From Aeromicrobium sp. Sec7.5 (GTDB taxonomy: Bacteria > Actinomycetota > Actinomycetes > Propionibacteriales > Nocardioidaceae), in assembly GCF_036867135.1 (NCBI RefSeq), contig NZ_JBAJIJ010000001.1, forward strand, positions 1,984,001 to 2,048,000: DNA of 64,000 nucleotides. Direction: 5' to 3'. Positions within the stretch are counted from its first letter, which is position 1. Every line of letters begins with the position of its first letter. Below are positions 10,407 to 19,389 of the stretch, piece after piece. The notes below the pieces were generated by a model that saw only the letters and a program-made list of their open reading frames with translations, was not told the origin of the DNA and did not search any database. The position numbers were made by a program, and so were the translations under genes.

Positions 10407-10886
10407 TCAGACGAGGCCGTGGGCCGCACCGGCGATCAGGACGAACCTTCCCGCGCGGCCCACCAGGACCGATGCGGCGAACACGACGACCCGCATCCTC
10501 GAGGCCCCGGCGAGCACGGCGACGGCGAGCAGCGGCGGGATGCCGATGAAGGCCGACGCGAGCACCGTGACGACGGCGCGGATCGGATCGTCGAGCCACC
10601 CGATCAGGACCGCGCCGACACGCTGCACCCCGCGAGCCAGGCGGCCGGTACGAGGCTCTCGTGGCGGCCGGCGGCGACTCAGGTCCCGCCCGGCCCGGGC
10701 CGCCTGGAACAGGACCACCTTGCCGACCACGGTGCCGATCGAGAGGAACACGACCATCCAGACGACGTCCATGCCGTCGAGGAGCAGCGCCGTCGCGGCG
10801 GCGTACGCCTCGGCGTTCAGGACCGGGATGAGGGCGGAGCCGATGCCGTAGGCCAGGGCCGCCAGCACCACCGCGGCCGTCGTCAC
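10407..10886 (-). CDS. VTT/DedA-like membrane protein, copy 2
   Basis: The 159-residue protein has about four hydrophobic segments. It shares blocks with the gene at 11542-12033: LIPVLNAEAY, SIGTVVGKVVLFQAAR and AVLAGASR. These suit the VTT (SNARE-associated/DedA/YqaA-like) fold, whose members include lipid scramblases and undecaprenyl-phosphate flippases. The start is GTG 10886, overlapping the preceding phosphatidyltransferase stop by GTGA, so the two are translationally coupled. A lipid-moving role is inferred from fold and neighbours only. Confidence 0.65.
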   Translation of the reverse strand: MTTAAVVLAALAYGIGSALIPVLNAEAYAAATALLLDGMDVVWMVVFLSIGTVVGKVVLFQAARAGRDLSRRRPPREPRTGRLARGVQRVGAVLIGWLDDPIRAVVTVLASAFIGIPPLLAVAVLAGASRMRVVVFAASVLVGRAGRFVLIAGAAHGLV

Positions 10887-11491
10887 ACGGCGACCTCGCG
10901 GCTCGCCTCGAGCTCCCGGATGCGACCGACGACGCGATGGGCGCTCCAGGCCTTCACGGCGACCTGGGCGATCACGATGACGAGGGCCAGCGGCAGGTTC
11001 CCGACGACGACCGCCACGATGATGCCGATGTTGTTGAGCGCCTTCGCCGGGTGCGACCAGTTGAGCTGGTAGACCAGCTCGTCGACCACGGCGAAGTAGT
11101 TCGGGCTCACGATGGGCCAGAGCAGGAACGACAGCGACAGCAAGCAGTCGAGCACCATGAAGTTCAGCAGGAAGATCCCCACCGGCACCGCCAGGTCGGG
11201 CTGGAGCAGGATCAGGTTGGTCGCGCATACCGCGGTGCACAGGCGGTCGCTCAGGATGTCGTGCACGGCCCCGGCCCGCGTCTCCTGGCCCAGCAGTCGG
11301 GCGGCGAGGCCATCGGCGCTGTCGCCGAGGTAGTACACCAGGTAGGCCGCGATGACCCACGGCAGGCGGTCGTCGCTCTGGAGGGCGACGAGGGCCAGAC
11401 CGAGACTGACGACGGTGCGCACGACCGTGATCGCGTTGGGGACCGTGAGGATCGGGCCGATGCCATCGGCGACCACGGGGGTGCGTGCCAC
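10883..11491 (-). CDS. CDP-alcohol phosphatidyltransferase family membrane enzyme
   Basis: The 202-residue membrane enzyme carries the full family signature D-x2-DG-x2-AR-x8-G-x3-D-x3-D. It reads DSADGLAAR, then G after eight residues, then D and D in AVHDILSD. The reaction is displacement of CMP from a CDP-linked lipid or alcohol to make a phosphodiester lipid; the acceptor cannot be read. About six hydrophobic segments are present. The GTG start at 11491 has TAGGGT 6 nt upstream, consistent with a leaderless promoter. It is coupled to the VTT-like gene downstream and 50 bp from its paralog upstream. Confidence 0.85.
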   Translation of the reverse strand: MARTPVVADGIGPILTVPNAITVVRTVVSLGLALVALQSDDRLPWVIAAYLVYYLGDSADGLAARLLGQETRAGAVHDILSDRLCTAVCATNLILLQPDLAVPVGIFLLNFMVLDCLLSLSFLLWPIVSPNYFAVVDELVYQLNWSHPAKALNNIGIIVAVVVGNLPLALVIVIAQVAVKAWSAHRVVGRIRELEASREVAV

Positions 11492-11541
11492 ACGAAGACC
11501 CTACGCCGCACGACGCCGGCGTGGCGGGACGCGGTACCCGT

Positions 11542-12033
11542 TCAGGACACGGCGTGGTGGAGCACGAACGCGATCGCCAGGTACTGCAGCGTCCGGCCCG
11601 TGAACACCATCAGCGAGAAGAGCCACATCGGCTGCCGGGAGGCGCCCGCCAGGATCGAGACGATCGCGAGCGGAGGGACCATGAACGCCGAGGAGACGAA
11701 CACCGTCGTGGCCCCGAGGTAGGGCCGGTCGAGCAGGCCGAGCAACCAGTCGCTGAAGGCGCGCACCCGAGCGGTGAATCGGTTGCGGGGCGGCCGGGGC
11801 TCGCGGTCGCGCTTGGCGAGTCGTCGTCGCCCCTTGCGCGCGAGGTCGAAGACCACGACCTTGCCCAGCACGGTGCCGACGCTCAGCGACATGATCAACC
11901 AGAACAGGAACACCGGGCTCTCGGTCAACGTGCCGAGCACGATGACGTAGGCCTCGGCGTTGAGGAACACCGGCAGGATCGACGAGGCCACGCCGAAGGC
12001 GAACGCCGTCGCGACCAGCGCGAGGTCTCCCAT
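11542..12033 (-). CDS. VTT/DedA-like membrane protein, copy 1
   Basis: The 163-residue polytopic protein is a paralog of the 10407-10886 product. Shared landmarks are ILPVFLNAEAY, SLSVGTVLGKVVVFDLARKG and SILAGASR. A basic loop (RRRLAKRDREPRPPRNR, about residues 77-93) separates two hydrophobic halves. The family assignment to VTT/YqaA-like proteins is by pattern, not search. The ATG at 12033 has TAACCT 7 nt upstream, so it probably has its own promoter separate from the mce operon, whose last gene ends 82 bp before. Confidence 0.65.
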   Translation of the reverse strand: MGDLALVATAFAFGVASSILPVFLNAEAYVIVLGTLTESPVFLFWLIMSLSVGTVLGKVVVFDLARKGRRRLAKRDREPRPPRNRFTARVRAFSDWLLGLLDRPYLGATTVFVSSAFMVPPLAIVSILAGASRQPMWLFSLMVFTGRTLQYLAIAFVLHHAVS

Positions 12034-12114
12034 GACGGGCAGGTTATCGGCAGCGTCGCGCGGGACTCAGCACCGCACCGGCACCGGCGCTCGCCACGAG
12101 ATCACGACCGGGCC

Positions 12115-12672
12115 TCAGCACGGGACCGCGACGGGCTCGCCCGGCGCCTCGAGGTCGTCGACCAGCCAGGCGTCGTCGGCGCGCAGCATGGTCAGCACGA
12201 TCGACGACAGGACGCAGGTCGTGGAGGCCGAGGAGCCCTGCGCGACGCTCTGCTGCGCGTACAGGGTGACCTCCACCTCGTCGGCGGAGACGGCACGGGG
12301 TGACGACGCGAGCACGGAGCCGCTCGAGGAGGCGACGAGCGCGCCGTAGGTCTCGCGCAACCCGTCGATGATCGCGGCGTAGTCGTCCTGGAACGACTCC
12401 GTGGCGCCGTCGTCGGCCCAGGCGGCGTCGTCGTCGAGCGTCGTGGCCTTCCACGTCAGGATCTGGGCGGTAAGCTCCTCCGCCACCTCGCGCGCGTCCT
12501 GCTCGGCGCCGTAGCGCTGCGCGTCGCCCCGCCACTGCCAGCCCACGACTGCGAGAGCCACCAGGGCCAGGACCAGGCCACCGGCCAGGGCGAGCACGAG
12601 GGGTGAGCGTTCCTGGCGACGCAGGCGACTGGCCACCGAGGCCGCGACGGACCGCTCGTCCCGGCCGCTCAC
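12115..12672 (-). CDS. Mce-associated membrane protein
   Basis: The 185-residue protein has a cytoplasmic basic N-terminus, one membrane helix (about residues 24-46, LVLALAGGLVLALVALAVVG) and an extracytoplasmic NTF2-like domain. It starts at GTG 12672, overlapping the mceF stop by GTGA. Proteins of this shape follow mce operons (Mas/Mam type) and are thought to stabilise the Mce transporter. Three Cys in the outer domain (STTCVLSS, and the C-terminal AVPC) are notable. It is the last gene of the mce operon. Confidence 0.8.
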   Translation of the reverse strand: MSGRDERSVAASVASRLRRQERSPLVLALAGGLVLALVALAVVGWQWRGDAQRYGAEQDAREVAEELTAQILTWKATTLDDDAAWADDGATESFQDDYAAIIDGLRETYGALVASSSGSVLASSPRAVSADEVEVTLYAQQSVAQGSSASTTCVLSSIVLTMLRADDAWLVDDLEAPGEPVAVPC

Positions 12673-13772
12673 GGAGCGAGCACCCCGACCGGACCGGGCG
12701 CGTTGGCCGAGCCGCGCTGCTGCAGGCCGAAGTCGGCCGAGCAGCCCCGGGACGTGTCGACCGCGAGCCGCGTCGGATCGGTGGGCACGGGGTCGGGCGC
12801 GTAGCGGCAGACCGCCTCGGCGAAGGGCCTGGTGTCGACGAGCATGACGGCGTTGAGGAAGCCACCGTTGATCGTCGACGCGAACTCCGTGAAGCCCTCC
12901 GGCAGGTCGGCCAAGAGCTGCCACAGATGGGGCCGGTACGGCAGGGTCATGTCGGTGAACTCGCCCATCGCCGTCAACATGGCCGGGAGCTTGAGCCCCA
13001 CGGTCGACGTGAAGGAGCGGAGCTCCGTCACCCGTGCCGGGGTGTCCTGCAGCATCGTGCGCAGCTTGGGATCGTAGCCGGCGAGGAACTGGGTCAGGCT
13101 GAGAGCGGCGGGCGCCAGCGTGCGCAGCTGCGGCTCGAGCTCGACCCCGGTGCGCAGCACGGTGCCCGAGTTCGCGATGATCCGCTCGGTCTCGGGCCAG
13201 TAGGCGTCGAGGGTCTCCAGGATCTGCTGGCTCGAGTCGACGACCGTCGCCAGGTCGTCGGGATCGGCGAACGCGACGCTGAGCTCGTCGAGCGTGACCT
13301 GGAGGTCGGCCGGTTCGACCTGCGACATCAGCGTGTCGATCGCGTTCAGCGACTCCGCGATCGTCGTCGGCGTCTCGGTGCGGTCCAGGGCGATCGTGTC
13401 GCCGTCGGCGAACACGGAGCCGGACTCGCTCTCCGGCTGGAGGTCCAGGAACTGCTCCCCCGCCGGCGACAGGTTGCGGACGACCGCCCGCGAGGACGCC
13501 GGGACCTCGATGCCGGGGTCGAGCGCGAGCTCGGCCTCCACGCCCGTCGCGGTGGTGCGGATCTCGGTGACCTGCCCCACCTTGACCCCGCGGTAGGTGA
13601 CCGACGAGCGCTCGAACAGTCCGCCCGTCTCGCTGAGCTCCACCGTGACGGTCGTGGGCCGCTGCGCGATCGATCCCCCCAGGAACGACTGGTAGACGTA
13701 CACGGTCGTCAGGACGAAGACGGCCAGCAGCGCCACGGCGGGGGCCATGAGGCTCAGGGGCAGACGCTTCAC
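12669..13772 (-). CDS. mceF: Mce family protein F
   Basis: The 367-residue protein has an N-terminal membrane anchor (about residues 8-28). An MCE domain follows, with the typical GLFERSSVTYRGVKVGQVTEI, and then a long helical region and a Cys-containing C-terminal part. Mce A-F proteins assemble as a hexameric tube carrying lipids through the cell envelope to the YrbE permease. The GTG at 13772 overlaps the mceE stop (GTGA). Letter F is assigned by position after the LPLPG-containing mceE. Confidence 0.85.
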   Translation of the reverse strand: MKRLPLSLMAPAVALLAVFVLTTVYVYQSFLGGSIAQRPTTVTVELSETGGLFERSSVTYRGVKVGQVTEIRTTATGVEAELALDPGIEVPASSRAVVRNLSPAGEQFLDLQPESESGSVFADGDTIALDRTETPTTIAESLNAIDTLMSQVEPADLQVTLDELSVAFADPDDLATVVDSSQQILETLDAYWPETERIIANSGTVLRTGVELEPQLRTLAPAALSLTQFLAGYDPKLRTMLQDTPARVTELRSFTSTVGLKLPAMLTAMGEFTDMTLPYRPHLWQLLADLPEGFTEFASTINGGFLNAVMLVDTRPFAEAVCRYAPDPVPTDPTRLAVDTSRGCSADFGLQQRGSANAPGPVGVLAP

Positions 13773-14995
13773 GAGGCACCTCCGGTGAGTCCCTTGAGCA
13801 GGTCGTCGAGCGGGTTGCCGCCCGGCGCGGTGGCCCCGGGAGCCGGGCTCGAGCCCGGGGTCGGCGCGAGTCCGGTCAGCGTGCTGATGAGCGGCAGCTG
13901 GTTGAGGTCCTGGACCAGGTCGGGAGCGATCTCGGGCAGCGGGGAGCCGTCGCTCGACGGAGCGATCAGGCTGAGATCGCCGATGCCGAGTGATCCCCGG
14001 AGCGCGAGGTGGGTGTTGAGGAAGGAGCCCGGCACGCCCGACTGCATGCCGGCCACGAAGGCGAGGATCTGCTCCACCCCCGCGTCCAGACGCGGCTCGA
14101 CCGAGGCGACCTCGGCGAAGATCGGCCCCGCCTGCGCGGCGATGGCCGCGATGTCGTCACGGGTCTGCGCGATCGTGGGCACCACGACGGCCCCGAGCGC
14201 ATCGATCGACGTCAGGAGGTCGACGAGCGAAGCGGTGTTCTGGTCGAGCACCTGCGCGGCCGGTGCGATCTCGGTCAGGGCCCGGTCGATCGTGCCCTGA
14301 CGAGCCGCCAGGACGCCGGAGGCCTCGGCGACGGCGGCGAGTGCCGCGTCGATGTCGGCGCTCATGTCGGTGACGGTGGACGCGGTGGAGGTGATGCGGT
14401 GCAGCACGTCACGCACGGTGTCCTCGCGACCGCCGATCGCGAGGTTCGTCTCGTCGACGATGGTCTGGATCTGGCTCAGCCCTCCGCCGTTGATGAAGAG
14501 CGAGGCCGCCGAGAGCGTGTCCTCGACCGTGGGGGCGGCCGACGACCGGTCGGGGTCGACCCGGGCCCCGTCCTCGAGCAGGGAAGCACCACCGGGAGCT
14601 GGGTCGGTCGCGGCTGGGTCGGTCGCGGGTGCGGCCGCAGCAGGGTTCTCCACGACGTCGACGAAGAGCTCGCCCAACGCCGTCGTCGTCCGCAGGCGGA
14701 AGTCGGCCGTGGTGCCGATCCGGGTGTCGGTGGCGATGTCCATCGAGACGACGGCCTTCAGGTCCTCGACCCCGATCTCGACGACCCGACCGACCACGAC
14801 GCCATTGACCTTGACGGAGGCGCCCTGCGCGAGGTTGAGCGCGTCGTCGAACGTGGCGGAGACCCGGTAGGTGTCGCCCGGCATCGACGTGCCGGGCAGC
14901 GGGAGGTCGGCGGCGGTGGTGCCGCAGCCCGCCAGGCCCGCGCCGAGGACCGCGACCACGGCGACGCCGACGAGACCCGTCCTGAGCCGGTTCAC
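13769..14995 (-). CDS. mceE: Mce family lipoprotein E
   Basis: The 408-residue protein begins with a lipoprotein signal peptide ending in lipobox LAGC (Cys about 24). The sequence LPLPG seven residues after the Cys is characteristic of mycobacterial MceE. An MCE domain (residues about 40-125, ASVKVNGVVVGRVVEI) is followed by a Pro/Ala/Asp-rich insert with a short ATDPA duplication, a long helical region, and a Pro/Gly-rich tail. It overlaps mceD by ATGA and mceF by GTGA. Confidence 0.88.
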   Translation of the reverse strand: MNRLRTGLVGVAVVAVLGAGLAGCGTTAADLPLPGTSMPGDTYRVSATFDDALNLAQGASVKVNGVVVGRVVEIGVEDLKAVVSMDIATDTRIGTTADFRLRTTTALGELFVDVVENPAAAAPATDPAATDPAPGGASLLEDGARVDPDRSSAAPTVEDTLSAASLFINGGGLSQIQTIVDETNLAIGGREDTVRDVLHRITSTASTVTDMSADIDAALAAVAEASGVLAARQGTIDRALTEIAPAAQVLDQNTASLVDLLTSIDALGAVVVPTIAQTRDDIAAIAAQAGPIFAEVASVEPRLDAGVEQILAFVAGMQSGVPGSFLNTHLALRGSLGIGDLSLIAPSSDGSPLPEIAPDLVQDLNQLPLISTLTGLAPTPGSSPAPGATAPGGNPLDDLLKGLTGGAS

Positions 14996-16074
14996 TGGCG
15001 CTCCCCTCGCAGCAGGTCGAGCAGGTCGAAGAGCGAGGCGTTCTCGAGGTCGATGGTCTCGCAGAGGGTCGCTGCGGACTCGCAGACCTCGTGCGCCGTC
15101 GAGCGCCCCGGGATGAGGTCGGCGGGCCTGGTCAGGAAGCGCAGTCGTCCGCGGTCGTCGATCGCGTTCGGCAGGTTCTGCGTCACGAGCGGTCCGTTCC
15201 TGAGCAGCTGGGTGATGTCCTGCTCATGGGCCACGAGCTCGTCGGACAACGCCACGAAGTCGTCGATCTGGGCTGCGATCTGGTCGCGGTGCGCTGCCGA
15301 GAAGTCCGTGAGGCCCTGGAGCATCGCGGTGATCGCGTCGAACGTGGCCTCGATCTGGAGCTTCTGGCCGTCGAGCATGACCGTCGCGTCGGTGACCTGC
15401 GTGACGAAGCTGCGCACGAGCGCGTCGTTCGACGCCAGGGTCTGGGTCAGGGTGTCCACGTTGGTCAGGTTCTGCTCGACGGCCGGCATCGTGCCCGACA
15501 GCGAGGACAGGACCGTCGCGAGGTCGGAGAGACCGCTGGCGATCGTGCCACCGTTGCCCTGGAGGTTGGCGGCGCTCGCGGACAGCAGGTCGTGGAGCGG
15601 CCCGTCGGACCCGCCTGCGCCTCCCTCCGGAGTGCCGAGGGCCGCCGAGACGTCCTCGAGCGATCCGAGCAGCTGCTCGAACTCGACCGGCGTCCTGGTG
15701 CGGTCGACCGCGATCACGGCGCCGTCCTCGACCTCGGGGCCGGACGTGTAGGCCGGGGTCAGCTCGACGTAGCGGTCGGTCGCGACCGAGCGCGAGACGA
15801 TGACGGCTCCGACGTCCTTCGGCAGCTTGACGTCTCCGTCGACCACGATCTCGACGTCGACGTAGGCGCCGGCCGGGGTGATCGACTCCACCGTGCCGAC
15901 GGTGACGCCCCGGATGCCGACGTCGTTGCCGTGGAACAGGCCGGTCGCGTCCGAGAACTGGACCGTGAGACGGGTCTGGTCCTGGCCGAGGGCGGCGCAG
16001 CCCCCGAGCAGGGGCAGGGCCAGCACCAGGGCGAGGATCGGCCGGACCAGGCGTCCGGGCATCGCGCGGCTCAT
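14992..16074 (-). CDS. mceD: Mce family protein D, with lipoprotein signal
   Basis: The 360-residue product is taken from ATG 16074, which overlaps the mceC stop as ATGA; a longer in-frame extension to 16146 is inside mceC. It begins with a signal peptide ending in LPLLGGC, a good lipobox (Cys about 26), which is unusual because MceE is normally the only lipoprotein of a set. The MCE domain has GLFHGNDVGIRGVTVGTVESI. The C-terminal half is helical with two Cys (CESAATLCETI). Confidence 0.85.
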   Translation of the reverse strand: MSRAMPGRLVRPILALVLALPLLGGCAALGQDQTRLTVQFSDATGLFHGNDVGIRGVTVGTVESITPAGAYVDVEIVVDGDVKLPKDVGAVIVSRSVATDRYVELTPAYTSGPEVEDGAVIAVDRTRTPVEFEQLLGSLEDVSAALGTPEGGAGGSDGPLHDLLSASAANLQGNGGTIASGLSDLATVLSSLSGTMPAVEQNLTNVDTLTQTLASNDALVRSFVTQVTDATVMLDGQKLQIEATFDAITAMLQGLTDFSAAHRDQIAAQIDDFVALSDELVAHEQDITQLLRNGPLVTQNLPNAIDDRGRLRFLTRPADLIPGRSTAHEVCESAATLCETIDLENASLFDLLDLLRGERQ

Positions 16075-17057
16075 GAGCACTCCCGGCTGGGGCTGAGGCA
16101 GAACAGGTTGTCCGGGATCGCCGACGGCACGTGCAGGTCGACCCACGGTCCGTTGCCGGACGCGTTGGCGAGGTACACCGTCATGCTCGACAGGCTCGTG
16201 ACCGTGGCCAGCACGGTGTCGCGCACCTCGTAGAGGTGGTCGAGCGACGCCGTGAGGTTGACCATGAGCGGGTCGAGGTCGTCAGCGGTGTCGCTCAGGA
16301 TCCCGCTGACCTCGGTGGCCAGGCTCTGCGCGTCGACGAGGAGCGCGTCGATCGCCGCCTGCCGCGACGTCAGCGCGTCGAGGACCAGGGCCGACTGGTC
16401 CAGCAGCACGAGGATCTCGTCCTGCTGGTCGACGAGCGTGCCGGTGAACGACCCGGTGGCCTCGAGCAGCGCCTTCAGCTCGTCGGTGCGCTGGACCGCG
16501 GCCGAGGAGAGCGCGGCGACCCCCTCGACGGCGGCCTTCGTCTCCTCGGGCGTGCGCCCCAGGACGTCGGCGAGCACCGTCATCGACTCCGCGAGGACGT
16601 CCTCGTCGAGTGCCTCGAGCTGGGTCTGGGCGCCCTCGATGACGTCCTGGAGGTTGTAGGGCACGCGGGTGCGCTCGAGCGGGATCGTGTTGTCGGCCAG
16701 GGCGCCGGTGCCCGACGGCGTGACCTCGAGGTAGTGCGTGCCCAGGAGCGTGGCGACCTTGACCGCCGCCGAGGTGCCGCTGCCGATCGCGACGTCGCTG
16801 TCGATCGTGAACTCGACGGCCACGGCCTCTTCGGTGAGACGGATCTCGGTGACCTCGCCGACCCCCACGCCCGCGACCTGGACCTCCTCGCCGACCCGGA
16901 GGCCCGCGGTGTGCTCGATGATCGCCGTGAGGTGCCGCTTGCCGAAGGTGGCGCTGCTCAGGCCGATGACGAGCAGGCCGAGGACCACGACGCCGATGAC
17001 GCCGACGAGCCCCACGGCGCGCGGCTCGCGCCACAGTCCGCGCGTGGACCGGGTCAT
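16071..17057 (-). CDS. mceC: Mce family protein C
   Basis: The 328-residue protein has an N-terminal membrane segment (about residues 16-36, VGLVGVIGVVVLGLLVIGL). The MCE domain carries GLRVGEEVQVAGVGVGEVTEI, and a long alpha-helical region follows. The C-terminus FCLSPSRECS contains a Cys pair also seen in neighbouring Mce proteins. The start is ATG 17057, overlapping the mceB stop by ATGA, rather than the GTG two codons earlier. Confidence 0.87.
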   Translation of the reverse strand: MTRSTRGLWREPRAVGLVGVIGVVVLGLLVIGLSSATFGKRHLTAIIEHTAGLRVGEEVQVAGVGVGEVTEIRLTEEAVAVEFTIDSDVAIGSGTSAAVKVATLLGTHYLEVTPSGTGALADNTIPLERTRVPYNLQDVIEGAQTQLEALDEDVLAESMTVLADVLGRTPEETKAAVEGVAALSSAAVQRTDELKALLEATGSFTGTLVDQQDEILVLLDQSALVLDALTSRQAAIDALLVDAQSLATEVSGILSDTADDLDPLMVNLTASLDHLYEVRDTVLATVTSLSSMTVYLANASGNGPWVDLHVPSAIPDNLFCLSPSRECS

Positions 17058-18064
17058 GAGCACACCTCCGAGTACGGGCCGGCCTGGTTGCCGAGGTAGA
17101 GGGAGGTTCCGGGCACGACGTCGACCGAGATGATGCAGATGTACATGTTGAGCCAGGTACCGGTGTTGGTGGGCCGGGCGAAGGAGTCGAACCCGAGGGG
17201 TGCGGCCTCGAACAGCTCGTCGAGGGCGGCCTGGTGGCCCACGAGGGTGTCGGCGACGTCGCGCAGCGAGGCGATCGTCGTGTCGAGGTCGGGGCGGATC
17301 TCCTGCGTCAGCGAGGCCGCGGCCTGCGCCAGCTCCGACACGCCGTCGAACGAGCCCGTCAAGGCGTCGCGCTCGGCGGCGAGCCCGGTCATCAGCGCGG
17401 AGAGCTGGTCGACGGTGTTCGTGAACGCCGCCTCCTGGGCCGTGAAGTTCTCGAGCACCGGCGTCAGGTTGGCGAGGACCTCGCCGATGACGTCGTCCTT
17501 GGCGGCGAGGTCCTGGGTCAGCGCGGCGGTCTCGGCCAGGAGGGCCTCGACGGTTCCCCCCTCCCCCTGCAGCACGGCGACGATCGAGGTCGCGAGCCGG
17601 TTCAGCGCCTCCGGCTCGAGCGTCTCGAACAGTGGCTCGAAGCCGTTCAGCAGCGCCGTGAGGTCGAATCCCGGATCGGTCTGGTCGGTGCCCACGACGT
17701 CGCCCGGCTCGACCTCGGCGCCCGCCTGCTCGCCCGGGATCAGCGAGAGGTACCGCTGCCCGAGCAGGTTCTGGTAGCGCACCGAGATCACCGTGGTGTC
17801 GGTGACGGCCTGGTCGGCGCCCAGGGTGAACTCCACGCGGGCGCGGTCGGTGCCCTCCAGACGGATCTGCTCGACGCGGCCCACCCGGACGCCGGCCGCG
17901 CGGACGTCATCGCCCGGGCGCAGGCCCGAGACCGAGGTGAACTCCGCCGTGTAGCGGGTCGACTCGCCGTTGACCTGGTTCACCATCGTGTTGTAGATGA
18001 CGAGCATGATCGCGAGCGCGACGGCCGCGAAGACCGAGAACTTGATCCGGACGCCCCAGTTCAT
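17054..18064 (-). CDS. mceB: Mce family protein B
   Basis: The 336-residue protein has one N-terminal membrane segment (about residues 10-27, VFAAVALAIMLVIYNTMV). An MCE domain (GLRPGDDVRAAGVRVGRVEQI, then RYQNLLGQRYLSLIPGE) and a helical region of about 180 residues follow. The RYQNLLGQRYL block is a family hallmark. The C-terminus ends in GPYSEVCS, paralleling mceC. It overlaps mceA and mceC by 4 nt, so the whole set is coupled. Confidence 0.88.
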   Translation of the reverse strand: MNWGVRIKFSVFAAVALAIMLVIYNTMVNQVNGESTRYTAEFTSVSGLRPGDDVRAAGVRVGRVEQIRLEGTDRARVEFTLGADQAVTDTTVISVRYQNLLGQRYLSLIPGEQAGAEVEPGDVVGTDQTDPGFDLTALLNGFEPLFETLEPEALNRLATSIVAVLQGEGGTVEALLAETAALTQDLAAKDDVIGEVLANLTPVLENFTAQEAAFTNTVDQLSALMTGLAAERDALTGSFDGVSELAQAAASLTQEIRPDLDTTIASLRDVADTLVGHQAALDELFEAAPLGFDSFARPTNTGTWLNMYICIISVDVVPGTSLYLGNQAGPYSEVCS

Positions 18065-19302
18065 CCCTGGTCACCTCCCACGAATCCGCGGGTGAGCAGG
18101 TCGCCGATGCCGTTCGGGTCCGCGTCGGCAACCGCCTCGAGCTGGGCCAGCAGGCCCTGGATCTCGGCCACGAGGCCGGTGTCGCCCGTCGGGCCGGGCC
18201 CCGGGGCGGACGTCGCGCCGCAGTTCGGGCCGTACGCGCGGTACTCCTCAGGACCGAAGACGGCGCAGTCGGCGCCCGTGTACGGCGGGTCGGTGTTGAC
18301 GACGATGTCGACCGTCGTCTCGAGGAACCCGCCCGAGGTCGCCCCCGCGTCGGGGTCGGTGAATGACGTCGCGCCGATCGTCGACAGCTCGACGAGCGAG
18401 TCGAACGTCTTCGAGAAACCGGCCCGCCGGTCGAACATCGTCTCAACGATCGGCGCCGACTGGTCGAGCGCCTTGATCAGCGCCTGCTGGTTCCCGGCCA
18501 CGAGGAGCTGCGTCTCGTCGACGAGCGCGTCGCCCCCGGTCAGCACCGTCGCGAGGTCGGCCTGTCGGTCGACGATCGTGCGGGTCGTGACGAAGGAGCT
18601 CTCGAGCGAGTCCAGCAGGTCCGGGGAGACGTCGGCGATCGTGGAGAGGTTGGTGGCGAGCAGCTGGAGGTCCTCCCGGACCTTCGGCAGCTGCGGCTCG
18701 AGCCGTTCCAGATAGGAGTCGAGGGTGACGAAGGTCGAACCCAGGGACTCGCCGCGACCGTCGAGGGCCTCGGCGAACGCCCCGAGCGTCGTGGCCAGGC
18801 GCGCCGGCTCCACGGCCGTGAGGATCTCGTAGCTCGTGTCGAGCGCGTCCTGCAGCTCCCGGGTCTCGGTCGAGGGGTCCTGCGGGATGACGGCACCGGC
18901 CCGGAGCGTGTCGCCGGCCGCGCCGCGCTCGGGCGGCACCAGGTCGACGAAGGACGTGCCGAACACCGTGGCCGGCAGGATGCGAGCGGTGACCTCCGCC
19001 GGGAGCCGGTCGGCCTCGTCGGGGTCGATCGACAACCCCAGCCTGACCCCGCCGTCGCGGGCGTCGATCGACGTGACCCGACCGACGATGGCCCCCCGGA
19101 TCTTGACGTCGTTGCCGACCACCAAGGCGCCACCGATGTCGTCGACCTGCGCGGCGACGTCGACCCGGTCGCTGAAGAGTCCACCCTGCGCCGCCACGAA
19201 GCCGACGACCGCCAGGCCCAGCACCACGAGCGTCGCGATGCCTCGCTGCACGAGACTGCCCCGGCGGTGCTCGAGGTCGCGTGAGATGTACGCCGCCGTC
19301 AT
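18061..19302 (-). CDS. mceA: Mce family protein A
   Basis: The 413-residue protein is the first MCE protein of the set. It has a membrane anchor at about residues 21-40 (GIATLVVLGLAVVGFVAAQG), an MCE domain with GALVVGNDVKIRGAIVGRVTS, and the VFGTSFVDLVPP block. The long C-terminal helical part ends in a Gly/Pro-rich tail. Its ATG overlaps the stop of a 28-codon ORF that separates it from yrbEB, and GCGGTGA just upstream is the ribosome site. Confidence 0.88.
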   Translation of the reverse strand: MTAAYISRDLEHRRGSLVQRGIATLVVLGLAVVGFVAAQGGLFSDRVDVAAQVDDIGGALVVGNDVKIRGAIVGRVTSIDARDGGVRLGLSIDPDEADRLPAEVTARILPATVFGTSFVDLVPPERGAAGDTLRAGAVIPQDPSTETRELQDALDTSYEILTAVEPARLATTLGAFAEALDGRGESLGSTFVTLDSYLERLEPQLPKVREDLQLLATNLSTIADVSPDLLDSLESSFVTTRTIVDRQADLATVLTGGDALVDETQLLVAGNQQALIKALDQSAPIVETMFDRRAGFSKTFDSLVELSTIGATSFTDPDAGATSGGFLETTVDIVVNTDPPYTGADCAVFGPEEYRAYGPNCGATSAPGPGPTGDTGLVAEIQGLLAQLEAVADADPNGIGDLLTRGFVGGDQG

Positions 19303-19385
19303 GACGTCACCGCGTGGAAGAACGCCACGATACGCGGCACCGCCATGACCCGACCCGGAATGTTCACTCGCTGGCGCTCGCTCAT
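19299..19385 (-). CDS. 28-aa small ORF between yrbEB and mceA
   Basis: An ATG at 19385, preceded by GGGGTGA, opens a 28-codon frame (MSERQRVNIPGRVMAVPRIV, then eight more residues). It ends in TCATGA, overlapping the mceA start. The 12-mer GTGACGTCATGA occurs at both ends, 84 bp apart, so the insert looks like a duplication of the junction holding ribosome site plus start codon. The peptide is basic and amphipathic in look, with no family. It may couple yrbEB to mceA translation. Confidence 0.4.
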   Translation of the reverse strand: MSERQRVNIPGRVMAVPRIVAFFHAVTS

Positions 19386-19389
19386 GACG

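Noticed and set aside
14590..14650. Short DNA duplication in mceE resembling a repeat element
   Set aside because: It only encodes a Pro/Ala/Asp linker (ATDPA twice) inside an intact frame, so it is ordinary linker expansion.
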